From Nageia nagi (lineage: Eukaryota > Pinophyta), in the NCBI GenBank assembly GCA_050084985.1, contig JBITNC010000001.1, positions 126,790,001 to 126,854,000 on the forward strand: a stretch of 64,000 nucleotides of DNA. Direction: 5' to 3'. Made by a program: the position numbers and the translations under genes. The notes under the pieces were generated by a model. The model saw only the letters and a list, made by a program, of their open reading frames with translations, was not told the DNA's origin and did not search any database. Below, in pieces: positions 9,872-20,719 of this stretch. Numbering within the stretch: the first letter of the stretch is position 1; every line of letters begins with the position of its first letter.

Positions 9872-11361
9872 ATGGTTCAAACTAGAAGTATGACTGCTAA
9901 GAAAATGTGAGAACACCCATTTGAAATACAAGAAATAGATTCAAACAATATGGATCTGATAGAGTCTTCGGTTAGGAGGCCACCTCCTTTAGATGAATCA
10001 GATTCATGGGTAGTTCGTTATGAAAGTAAAGATCGGATTGGGGTTATGATCAATCTAGATTGCAAACACAAAGTATAGAAGATCTTACTACCAAGACTAG
10101 AATTAAGTGTTAGATGAAGAGTTAATGGAAATTCATCATCGCCTAGCTAATCATAAGGCTATTCTTAAGACATCTTCTAGTTTACCGGATATGTTGAAAA
10201 ACAAAATCATAGACGTGATAACCTAGAAATTGCTAAGGATAAATCTCGGACTGAAACCATAGCGGTACCAGAAACTAAACCATATAAAGCTAAATATGAA
10301 AGAGTCATATGTCTATTATCAGATGGTCAAAAGGTTAGTTCATTAATTTGCAAAGAGGGATACCCTTTTTCTCATAAATCTCTCGAGTTAGGAAAAAATG
10401 AAGTATCAATACCTACGAGTAATTTGTCCCAAAGAGCTCCTTCAATGAAGTAAATGGAGAAATCTTATTCTTCAAAGGGAGGATTACATAGAAGGACATC
10501 TAAGTACAAAGTAGAAGAGATACCTTCTTATGAAGAACTAGAAGAACGATGATTATGTAAATAAAACCCAATCAAAAATTCACAGAAATATATGCTGATG
10601 ATATTAAAAAGGCCGCAGAGATGCAACATATTCTAAAGGAAGTTGATAAATTCATTAAAATTTAAGAATGAGAGAATGAATTAAAAGAAATGGAAGATAA
10701 ACTTCTTAGAGATAAAAGGAAATTCATAGAACAAGAACAAGCAAACAAAGAAAGAAATGATTCCTAGAACAAGAAAAGAAAAGACTTCATAAAGAACATG
10801 AGATTCAACTTCGTTTACAGGAATTACAACTTAAGGAATTAGAGAATGAAAAAATAAAAAGAGAACAATATCTACGTATGGAGAAAGAAAAACAAAGATA
10901 GTGAGAGGAATATCAAAAAATAAAAAACTTGAAACCTAAAACTCCTGAAGGGAGTCAAATACAAAGATATCGAGATCCTTACTTGGACAAACAAGAAGCA
11001 ATGGATAGAGAGACAGCCATTTTATTACAAAAGGAGATGGATAAAGAACTAGAATTGCAAAAATTATATGATAAACAAAAGCAAGATTCCATTAAAAGTT
11101 GGATCGAATAAACTCAAAATCAAACAAAACAACCTGATTACAAAGGAAAAGATCTATATGGAAAAGGTATATCACAAAAACCTCCTAAAATCCCTACTTC
11201 GAGATGACATTCACCTCTTAAAATATTGCCCCGCCATTGTCAAAGTGTCCTCCTGACTATGAGTCTTACACTTCAAAATCAATTTCTGAAAAGGATCCGA
11301 ATACTGAAGATATCATAGACACACTCAAGGTCATAGAACTGATAAAGAATTAGAAGACTTT
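9872..11361 (+). pseudogene. N-terminal head of outer gag: leader peptide and long coiled coil
   Basis: ATG 9872 gives MVQTRSMTAKKM, the MVQTRS opening common in plant Ty3/gypsy polyproteins. Several hundred bases of hydrophilic sequence follow. A stretch at about 10580-11110 is extremely rich in Glu, Lys and Gln (ELENEKIKREQYLRMEKEK; MDRETAILLQKEMDKELELQ) with heptad-like leucines, which predicts a long coiled coil. Several stops and frame changes interrupt it. A coiled-coil head of this length before the capsid is not a standard plant gag feature. Confidence 0.7.
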
Positions 11362-12540
11362 ATGAAGGATTTTATAAATCGAGAAATAAATGTTCAAGGA
11401 CTTCAAAAGTTAAATTATAAGAATATTTGCAATGAACCTATTCATCCAAGTGTTCCAAAAAAGAAACTACCATATAGGTTCGAATTTCCTAAGATAGAAT
11501 CATTTAAAGGAAGAGAAGACCCCAAAGAACATTTGAGAAAATTTACATTTTCAAGTTATCAGATAGCCAATGATGACTCATTAATGTTACGTATATTTCC
11601 TATGATGCTCGTAGGTCAAGCTTTTGATTGGTATAATAGTTTGCCTATGCATAGTTTATATACGTTCGAACAATTGGCTAATCAATTTCTAAAACACTTT
11701 AGGATCAATATTAAAGAAAGGTCTTCAATTACTGATCTTACAAGATTACAACAATTTCCTAATGAAACTATACAAGATTACATCTCAAGATGGCGGGCTA
11801 TACTCACTAGTATGCCTTATACAATACCACAAGAGGAATTGGTTAAGTTATTTAGTCAAAGTTGTTTAAGACCAATAGCCAATGTCCTCCAAATTCAACA
11901 ACATAAAACTTTTGAAGAAGCTATTGCTCAGGAAGTAGTCATAGAAAGAGTTAAAATTCAAGATGGAGAACTAAAACTTAAGAAAAAATAATACAAAAAG
12001 GGTAATCAATATTAAAATAGTACTAAACAACCACAAAACAATCAAATAGCTATGACAGAAGATTCTGGTCAAGCTTCAAAAATCGAAGAAAATGTTGAAC
12101 CTAAGCCTAAAAGAAATTTTACCCCATTATCAGAATCATTAGCTGAAATACTTAAAAAATTATGTGATAATGGTATGATTACATTACCTGATATAAAACC
12201 TAAAAATCCTAATGCTAAGGGAAGTAAATGGTATAAGAAGAATGAATTTTATGCTTATCATAGACAAAAAGGACATAATACAAATACATGTCGAACTTTA
12301 TAAATAAAATTCAAGACTTGATAGATAGTCGAAAAATAGATGTGGATAATCCCATTGTGCCTTTGAATCAAAATTTAGGGATATATCAAAATCCCTTGCC
12401 CTCACATCAGGCTAACAATGTGTCAACCATCCCAAACCAAATGAACTATACATGGAATAATAAGGATACACCATTTATAGGGACTATAGATGATTCAATA
12501 CATATGATTGGTATAGCTACAAGAGCAAAAAATATCAAAT
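11362..12540 (+). pseudogene. gag capsid and nucleocapsid of the outer element
   Basis: The capsid domain (Retrotrans_gag) runs from about 11450 to 11960. Markers include FPKIESFKGREDPKEHL, LVGQAFDWYNSLP, FLKHFRINI and PNETIQDYISRWRAIL. Downstream, SESLAEILKKLCDNGMI precedes a Cys/His knuckle variant (YAYHRQKGHNTNTC, about 12250-12294; the first Cys is replaced by Tyr). After a frame change INKIQDLIDSRKI follows, the usual continuation in Tat gag. Confidence 0.88.
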
Positions 12541-13222
12541 AAATAGGATAATCCATAAAAAAATCAATTGATACTAGACCCAATTAATATACAACTATAC
12601 CTCCTCGTCAACAACCTAAAATTTTGGTAAAAGGTGCTCTTCAACGATAATTAAAAATGTCTCAGTTAAGATGACCCTATTGGAATTATTACAACAGTCT
12701 GAGAGTTATAGGGAAGCTATGAATCAAATTCTACAAGAAATTCAAGTGGATACTAGTAACCTCGATAATTTTATTTCAATAGTTGAAAGTTTGAAGATAT
12801 CTCAACAACCTAATATCACCTTCTATGAACAAGAAAAATTAAATAATGATGGACCAGGCGGACTTGATCCACCTTTACATATAATTGGTAAAGTAGATGG
12901 GAAATTATTTAAAAGAATTCTGATAGATGAAGGTTCAGCTATAAATATAATTTTAGATGCTACATACAAAAATTTGAATTTATTAGATTCGCTCATCTTA
13001 GCTCCTTCTTTACAGATTAGGGTATTTAATGATGCAGTGTGTTCAACTTTGGGATCAATAGTGCTGTCGATTACAGTAGGGGCTAAAACTGTTCAAACTT
13101 TATTACATATAATTGAAGGAAATATTATACAATACAACATTCTTTTAGGACATCCATGGATTAGAGAAATGCAATGTGTTCCCTCAACTTATCATGGATG
13201 TTTAAATACATCTACAAAATAA
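12541..13222 (+). pseudogene. Retropepsin-like protease of the outer element
   Basis: An aspartic protease cleaves the polyprotein. The active-site loop reads LIDEGSAINII (Asp codon at 12926), the plant Tat form of D-x-G-S. The C-terminal signature NILLGHPWIREMQCVPSTYH is near 13140-13200. The frame from 12671 to 13222 is open without a stop, which makes it one of the better-preserved parts of the polyprotein. Confidence 0.88.
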
Positions 13223-13232
13223 AGTTCATTGT

Positions 13233-14600
13233 GTGTTTAAAGATCCAGATCCTTACTCACATTGTAATTTAATTTTTGATCCAAATAAAGTGACCTTACC
13301 GTCCCCTAATTTATCAACTATATTAATGAACAAAAATACGAATCAATCTGAAGTCATAAAGGGAAAAAATGATATAGTTATACAAGATAAAGATACTTGG
13401 GAAAAGGTTGCTAAAACTTTAGATGAAAAAATATGGAGCTTCTTCATCAAAACAAGTAAATACTACATCTAATAATGACTCATCCAATGTATATCCAGTA
13501 AAGGTTAAATTAATGGATTTAGGGATGGGAGAATATGACGTAGATGATGTGGTATTTAATATACCTTCATCACAAGAAATGGGAAGAGTATCTAAATCAC
13601 CTAGTGTGATCGGACAAATAGTACCCTTAGGAGAAGTACCTAATCAGACAATGTTCATCTATGCGGGGATAGTAGATCCTGAGTCAACAATACCCCATCA
13701 AACATATGAAGGAAATTTCAATAATGATATGAAGTATTTATCACCATGTTCAAGAACATTTGTCTTAAACTATTTTAACAAATGTAATTGGCAAGGATGA
13801 GGATTGGGTCGATATGAACAGGGTCCACGAGAGATAATTGAATTACAATATCAATATCCCACTGATTAAAGTGGATTAGGTTATCAAAATAAAAACCTTG
13901 CTAAATTAGAAAATTTAGAAGAGAATTTGGATTATAATGAAGAAATTTTGGAGAAAGAATCCATAGTACAAGAAATTATTGATATAAGAGAAGAACATTT
14001 AAATGAAACAGATGTCTTAGAAGGTGTCGAAAATGCTCTTTATTGAGCCACCTTGGAATCATTCGTGTTTACCAAGTGATATAAAGAAAAAATAAATATA
14101 AACGTCGAATCGTTAATCATTCCATATTCAGATATACCATCGGTAAATATGGTTATAATAAAAGAGAAGGACATTTAAGATCAAAATAATGAACAAATAG
14201 ATGAAGCTAACAAAAATCAAAATTTAATTAAAATAATTGCCAATACTTCTACAGATGAAGTAATCATTGATTTCTCTCTTATATCATCTAATCCTTCAGT
14301 GCATGAATTCAAAAATGTAGATCACATATTTGGTTCCTATGAAAATCAAGTATGCACAAATGAACAAACTCAAGAATACAATGAAGAATACAGTGTTAAG
14401 ACAATGGCTAGATACAGTACCAAATCAATTAGAAGAAGGGTCGCATATGCTTACTGAGAAGGTCCTAGAAATAAATATTAGTAATGATCCTCAAAATCCT
14501 AAAATTATTCATTAGGAGAAAACCTCATGGAAAATGAGCAAGAAGAAATTATAACCTTATTAAAAGAATGAGAAAAGGTATTTGATGGTCATATGCAGAC
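13233..14600 (+). pseudogene. Protease-RT linker with G-patch remnant
   Basis: A low-complexity acidic linker spans several frames. Around 13784-13845 the reading NWQG-stop-GLGRYEQGPREI resembles a G-patch (GxGLGxxxQG), and SGLGYQ follows near 13870. G-patches after the protease are known in some retroelements. The key Gly-rich loop contains a TGA. Confidence 0.55.
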
Positions 14601-15460
14601 ATGCCTGAATAGATCCTCAATTAGTAGTGCATAATTTAGCGTTAAAGTCAGATGCTAAACCTGTTAAACAAAAATTACGTAAAATGCATCCTACTATAGC
14701 ATTAATGGTAAAAGAAGAACTTCAAAAATTATTAGAAGCTAAATTTATACAACCTATAGATTACTCAGATTGGATATCTAATATGGTACCTATGAAAAAA
14801 CCAAGTGGAAAAATAAGAATATGCATAGATTTTCGTGATCTTAACAAAGCTTGTCCTAAAGATGATTTCCCTCTACCTAGCATTGATTTGGTAGACTCGA
14901 TAGCAGGACATGATATGTTATCATTAATGGATGGAATTTTTTGGTTATAATCAAATAAAAATAGCTACTGAAGATCAACATAAAATGGCTTTTATAACTC
15001 CTTGGGGTACCTTTTATTATAAAGTTATGCCTTTTGGATTAAAAAATGCCGGGCAACTTATCAAAGGGCTATGGCTTACATATTCCATGATTATATGCAC
15101 AACATAGTAGAAGATTATGTCGATGATTTGTTGGTTAGATCCAAATATCGAGTAGATCATGGAAAAGACCTAATTAAAGTCTTAGATAGGTTATTAGAAC
15201 ATAAAGTAAGATTAAATCCAAAAAAATGTGTTTTTGGTGTAACTTCAAGAAAATTATTAGGATTTATTGTGTCCCGACGAGGAATTGAAATAGATCCTAG
15301 TAAAGTGAAGGTAGTAGTAGACATGCCACCTCCTACAAATCTAAAACAATTACAAAGTTTACAGGGCAAGTTACAAGCCATTAGAAGGTTTATAGCTCAA
15401 CTTTCTGATAAATGTAAACCATTTACAAAGTTATTAAAAAAGGGGATCGAATATCATTAG
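14601..15460 (+). pseudogene. Reverse transcriptase of the outer element
   Basis: RT motifs appear in order: VKEELQKLLEAKFI, ICIDFRDLNKACPKDDFPLP, MLSLMDG, a frame break, GYNQIKIATEDQHKMAF, VMPFGLKNAG, a frame break, TYQRAM. The catalytic box YVDDLL is intact at 15116-15133, and FGVTSRKLLGFIVSRRGIE follows. The two frame breaks (near 14936 and 15053) are single-base indels in or beside homopolymers. Confidence 0.93.
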
Positions 15461-15990
15461 GGAAAAGAGCAACAAGAGGCATTTGATGAAATTAAAAGAT
15501 ATTTATTATCACCTCCTGTATTAAGTCCACCAAGAAAAGATGTACCCTTTTTGTTATATATCTCTTCTACTGAAAATGCTTTAGGGACAATGCTTGCTCA
15601 AAAGAATGAACACAATAAAGAGCAAGCTATATATTATTTGAGTAGAACCCTAGTGAGCTACGAGATTAAGTACATATATTTGGAAAAATTATGTCTTGCC
15701 GTCATTTTTGCTACTAAAAAACTTGACATTATATGCTAAATCATACAACATATGTCATCTCTAAAATGGATCCGTTGAAATATATGATGAATAAAACATA
15801 TCAAAATTCAAGAACTGCAAAGTGGATAATGCACTTAACTGAATTTGATTTACATTTTATTGTACAAAAGTTAATAAAAGGACAAGTAATTGCTGACTAT
15901 CTCACTGATGCTCCATTGCAAGATAATAAACCCCTTGTCATTGAATTACCAATGATGGGGTGTTTCAATTGGATGAAATTGAAATACCTA
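15461..15990 (+). pseudogene. RNase H (first, Ty3-type) of the outer element
   Basis: It follows RT after an in-frame TAG that replaces a Trp-like codon (YH-stop-GKEQQEAFDEIK). The markers are LLYISSTENALGTMLAQ, AIYYLSRTLVSYEIKY and LEKLCLAVIFATKKL, then a frame change and SKMDPLKYMMNK, WIMHLTEFDLHF and GQVIADYLTDAP. This is the usual Ty3-type RNase H and tether arrangement. Confidence 0.88.
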
Positions 15991-16462
15991 TAGAAACCTA
16001 AAGACAATTGGGATATGACAATACACTTTGATGGTTCTCGATGTGAACAAGGTCTAGAGTAGGTGTGGTATTTATAACCCTGCAAGGGATCCCTATACCA
16101 TATTCATTTAAACTAAAATTTCCTTGTACTAATAATAATGCAGAATACGAAGCTATGATATTAGCATTAAAAACTGCTATTAAATTAAAACTTAAAAGAA
16201 TTAAGATTATTGGAGATTCTTTACTCATAGTAAATCAAGTGAAAGGATTCTATCAATGTAAAGAACCTTTACTTCAAAAGTATAAAGTGTTAGTTGAGAA
16301 ATTATTAAAATCTTTTGACCAATTTAGTATAGAAGCGGCACCAAGATCATCTAATAGATTTGCAGATGCTATGGCTTCTATTGGATCTCTTATCCCAGAA
16401 GATCCTAAGAAATCTTCGATTCAAGTTGAAATAATTCAATTATCTCAATCATCATTACAATA
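15991..16462 (+). pseudogene. Archaeal-type RNase H (Tat hallmark)
   Basis: IHFDGSRCEQG supplies the first catalytic Asp (codon 16030). After a one-base break come NNNAEYEAMILALKTAIKL (catalytic Glu), IIGDSLLIVNQVKGFY (Asp) and SNRFADAMASI (final Asp). Two RNase H domains in tandem, with the second of this type, are diagnostic for the Tat lineage of plant Ty3/gypsy. The frame from 16065 to 16463 is open. Confidence 0.92.
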
Positions 16463-17755
16463 GGAAGATGAAGAAAAAAGTGTGTTAAATATTGATGTAA
16501 TGATAAAGATAATTGGTACAAGGAATAGATGGATTTTTAAAAAATTGGAACTCTTCCCGCAAACCTTAATAAATCATCACGATGAGCATTTAAAATCAAA
16601 GCAACTAAATATTGTTTGATAGGGGATATCTTGCATCAATGAAATTTCAACGGTATTTTACTCAGATGTCTTGAATGGAATGATATTAAAAGGGCTATAT
16701 CCTCCACCCATGATGGAACATGTGGAGGACATTTTAATGGTGTTGCGATTGTAAAACGATTAATACAAATGGGGTATTATTGGCCGACTATGGAAAAGGA
16801 TTGTTGTGAATATGTTAAAAAAAATTTAAATGTCAATAATATGATCATTTATTTTCACAACCATCTCAAAACTGCATCCTATACAATCACTTTGGCCATT
16901 CTCTAAATGGGCATTAGATTTAATAGGACAAATTACACCTACATCTTTTGGTGGACACAAGTTCATCATCACAGCAACTGAATATTTTACTAAATGGGTA
17001 GAGGCTATTCCCATGACTTCCACCATTGGTTCACGAATTGAGAATTTATAGAAAGTTATATTATATGTAGATTCGGCATACGAACCAATTAATTACGGAT
17101 AATGGAAAGAATTATAAAAATAAGGATGTAAAACAAATATGTGATAAGTATAAAATTAAATAAAGTTTTTCCACTCCATATTATCCAAGGCAATGGACAA
17201 GCAGAGGCTACTAATAAAATATCTGAAACATCTTAGCAAAAATAGTAAATGATTCTCATAGAGATTGGCATATGCAAATATCAAAAGCCTTATGGGCTTA
17301 TTGTACCAGTGTACGCACTCCTATTGGGGCAACACCATTCTCTTTAGTATATGGAACAGAAGCCATCTTACCCATAGAACTTGAGATACCCTCCCTTAGA
17401 GTAAATCTAAGTGAGAAAAACTTGATGAAGAAGCAAGATAGCTTGCTTAGATCAGTTATTGCTTTTAGATGAAAAATTTATTAATGCTTTAGAGCATATG
17501 CATGTTTATCACAAGAGGATAAAATGAGCTTTTGATAAAAGGGTTCTAATTCATGAGTTCAAAATAGGTGATTTGGTTTTAAAAGAAAATCAACAAACTT
17601 CACGAATAGAACGACAGCTTAGAGATAAGTTTGCTCCAAATTGGCTAGGACCATATATCATTAAGAAAAAATTTGGTAGAGGAACTTATCATTTATCAGA
17701 CTTAGAAGGAAATGAAGAGCATGAACCTATAAATATCATGCATCTTTGACCCTTC
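16463..17755 (+). pseudogene. Integrase of the outer element
   Basis: The pieces are spread over frames: LLRCLEWND and STHDGTCGGHFNG (N-terminal zinc region, about 16665-16740), GYYWPTMEKDC, FSKWALDLIGQITP and FIITATEYFTKWVEAIPM (core, about 16900-17015), a degraded middle, then WAYCTSVRTPIGATPFSLVY and ILPIELEIPSLRV (17290-17400). The end reads FKIGDLVLKENQ, FAPNWLGPYIIKKKFGRGTY and NIMHL before a stop near 17750. No chromodomain is seen, as expected for Tat. Confidence 0.9.
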
Positions 17756-17889
17756 TATACATAAAAAATGATAAAAAATAAAAAAAATGTGTACATTAAT
17801 TTTCTTTCATTTAATTTAATGTTAAATTAATAAATAAATAAAAGTATTAATATTTGTCAAGTGTTAATGATTAAAATAGAAAGGATGAA
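17756..17889 (+). other. AT-rich spacer after integrase
   Basis: This stretch is almost only A and T (aaaaatgataaaaaataaaa and ttaattaataaataaataaa type) and has no signal other than composition. It separates integrase from the extra ORF. Confidence 0.5.
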
Positions 17890-18897
17890 TCTGGCAAAGG
17901 AATCTGTTGAAGGTAGCATAATGCCACCACAAGTACATTTCCACCACCAAGATATCCAGGTGATTTAGCATTGACATATTTAAAAATGGATTTGATCTTA
18001 ATCTCTTAAATTATTTACAATTGACTATTGATGAATAATATGAAAGAACATATCATATGTTTTGTGGTATGAATAATGGTTGGTAAGTCACTTTTTGTGG
18101 ATACAAAGTAAGCATTATTTTAGATCCACAAATATATTTCACCCATATGGAAGAATATCACAAGAAATAATAGCTTTCTACCTACATTGGCCTTATGGAA
18201 TACCGAGAATCATCATAAATTACCAATTAACTGAGTATTCACTCCTTTTAGCTAGGCTGAAATACGTTAGATAATTAACTAAAAGCCTAGAATGGATGAA
18301 TGAAATTTTACATTATTTACCTCATCAAAGGGTGATTTATGATTTTTCAAATACTTTTGTGGTTTTTCCTCCTAGAACGTCACAACAATACTATAGGCAA
18401 ATTCATAGATTTTCTCGCATGCAAATGCGACACATGATTTGGAAATGAAAGTTGGAGAAAAGGAAGCTTGTCGTATTGTCGAACTTACAATGATGAATCA
18501 AATAAGGGTTAGAAATGAGATTATCGAAAAACTATCAAAAGAACATAAAGTGTGGAATAATGGAAGTTATCTTCCAGGGTTCGAAAGTAGGTATGACAAA
18601 GATATCTTTATGAAAGTTATTCGTAACGTCCCCACTCTTTTGTATTCAAATATCTTTTCCATGCCTCTTGAAATACAACAAAAAATGGCCTTGATGTTCT
18701 ATGATGCACACGAATCTTACGGTTGGGATGTCAAAGTAAATGGATATCAAGTTATTGTTTGTATCAACGCATTTGAGTTATGGAGTTCTCCTAACTCAGA
18801 ATATGATTTAATGATATATTTCTATCTTCTGTGGCCTATAGAAAAGCCCAAAATAATAGTTGATTGTACTCACAATCTGACTTTAAAATATCAAGAA
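17890..18897 (+). pseudogene. Unrecognised sense extra ORF between integrase and 3' LTR, with internal duplication
   Basis: I do not recognise this protein. The best open part (18439-18897) is 153 residues. Upstream frames give related sequence with stops. Two blocks resemble each other. Block 1 (about 18056-18250) has MFCGMNNGW, GYKV and FYLHWPYGIPRIII. Block 2 (about 18690-18880) has MFYDAHESYGWDV, GYQV and FYLLWPIEKPKIIV. The shared core is MF...GW-V...GY-V...FYL-WP...P-II, so the protein was built from a duplicated module. No signal peptide or transmembrane span is evident, so an envelope role is unsupported despite the env-like position. Confidence 0.65.
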
Positions 18898-20719
18898 TGA
18901 ACCATCTCTATCACTCAAATCGTAACAGTCGAAACACTTAGATTATTGTATTTCAGAAATCTATCATAATTAAGTGGTATTAGATTTTAGTTTCTTGTTT
19001 AGTTCAACACATTGCTCATTTAATCCTGATGCAGTACAAACTCGATTTGAACGTGTCATGAATAGATTCCCTAGAAAAAATTAAAAAATTATAAAACCCT
19101 AAAAAAAAATTGAAAACTATAAAAACATAAAAATTATAAAATTATAAAATCTACCTAGATGGAAACATCTAGAGGTCACTTGGCAATTGGGTGCCCTGCC
19201 CTCGTATGATGTGAATATATGTTGCATGTCATTGTGAAAGTGATTATCCAGTAAATGTGTAATGTGTGAAAAGGTCATTTTAGAATAATCTCCTTGTTAT
19301 CATTACATTCACTTTGTCTTCTCTTTCATAAAGAAATGATATACCATAGATGATAGAAAAACATAAAGTTTGTGTTTGAAAGAAAATCCCTAAACTCCAA
19401 GCACTTACAACATTAAAAAATTCTAAGAAAATTTGAATGGAATCATTCTAAGAGACATTAAGAGTGAAAGTTATGTGTCTATCCTATTATTCGCTTCATC
19501 TTGAACCCAAGAATCATTTGATATTAAAAAAAAAAAAAATTGTTACATTACATCAATGATTCTTGGGTGATTACAATATCCTCTACCAGGGCTATAGATG
19601 CCTAACTGGTAGTAGAGCAAGGTTGTAGCAGGATCGAGGGGTTAATCCTCATCGGGCTATGGATGCCTGTCTGGCAATGGGGCATAACTTACGAGTGGCA
19701 ATATGTCCATTTTGGTTAGCAACCTTCTTTCCTATGGACCTTTATACATTTCATACGGATAGACTAGCTCATTAATGTCTCTAGGATATTTCATCTCAAA
19801 TGATCTAAGAAGGGAAATGAATCTCACTACACACACTGGAGTTTATAGATTTTTTATCAACATATAACAATATTATTTTGATATCATCTTAGGTTGTCAA
19901 ATCTCGAGATAAAGAAAGATAAGGTATATGTTATAATAACTTGGTTATTAATCCAAAATCACCTAATCTTTTGTCATGATTTGTATTTTTTTGTGTTTAG
20001 AATCTTTTGTATCATTCTGTTAAACCCATTCCTTTCAAGAATATCATCACCATTGAACATTATTAAAATTGCTTTTCTTTGGAAAGGATAGGAATGATTA
20101 TTTATTGTTCCCTTGACCGAGATAAAGTTAATGTTCATATGCATCCATAAGTCACTAGTGTGTCATACCAAGCCATTTTTACTATTATCCATTACCTTTG
20201 AACATTATTAAAATTTGCTTTTCTTTGGAAAGGATAAGAATGATTATTTATTGTTCCCCTAACCAAGATAAAGTTAATGTTCATTTACATTCATAAGTCA
20301 CTAGTTTGTCATGTCAAGAAGTTTATTATGAAATTGCCAAGTACGGAAGATGATGCATCTGATTCCACAAAAATATAATAAAAATATGTCCTTAAATAAC
20401 TTAACTTATATATTTCACCATACATTACACAATTATATCTATACATCATACATTTTGAAAATTACATCTATCATTAACATTTGTTCATCATCAAGTAATT
20501 AAAAGACAATCATGATCTACATAACATCAAATCATACCTATTTTATCATAAATCTATGTATAGAATGAAAACTCATGCATCAAAAATCATACAAATACCA
20601 TGAATATCAAAGATCTATCCATCTATATATACATCATCATAGTCCATCAAAAGGTCATCATAACATCCTGAATCATACAATAAAACTACAAGGGTCCAAT
20701 AACTACATAAGTGTATAAA
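18898..20719 (+). other. 3' non-coding region of the outer element
   Basis: No protein signal is seen. Small repeats occur: gggctatagatgcct and gggctatggatgcct with following 'aactggtag' or 'gtctggcaa' (about 19588-19680), and the direct duplication listed separately. From 20390 the sequence is rich in atcat and catcata tracts up to the 3' end of the antisense gene. Confidence 0.5.
20045..20320 (+). repeat. Tandem duplication of about 150 bp
   Basis: The segment starting gaacattattaaaattgc, running through ggaaaggata and ttgttccc to cataagtcactag, occurs twice (about 20055-20170 and 20203-20315). The copies differ by few substitutions. Confidence 0.8.

Noticed and set aside
15157-15381. Minus-strand frame opposite the outer RT, and similar opposite-strand frames over other pol domains
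   Set aside because: These are shadows of the clearly recognised sense-strand domains.
17890-18897. Envelope-like gene by position
   Set aside because: No signal peptide, transmembrane span or cleavage motif is visible. It is described only as an unrecognised extra ORF.
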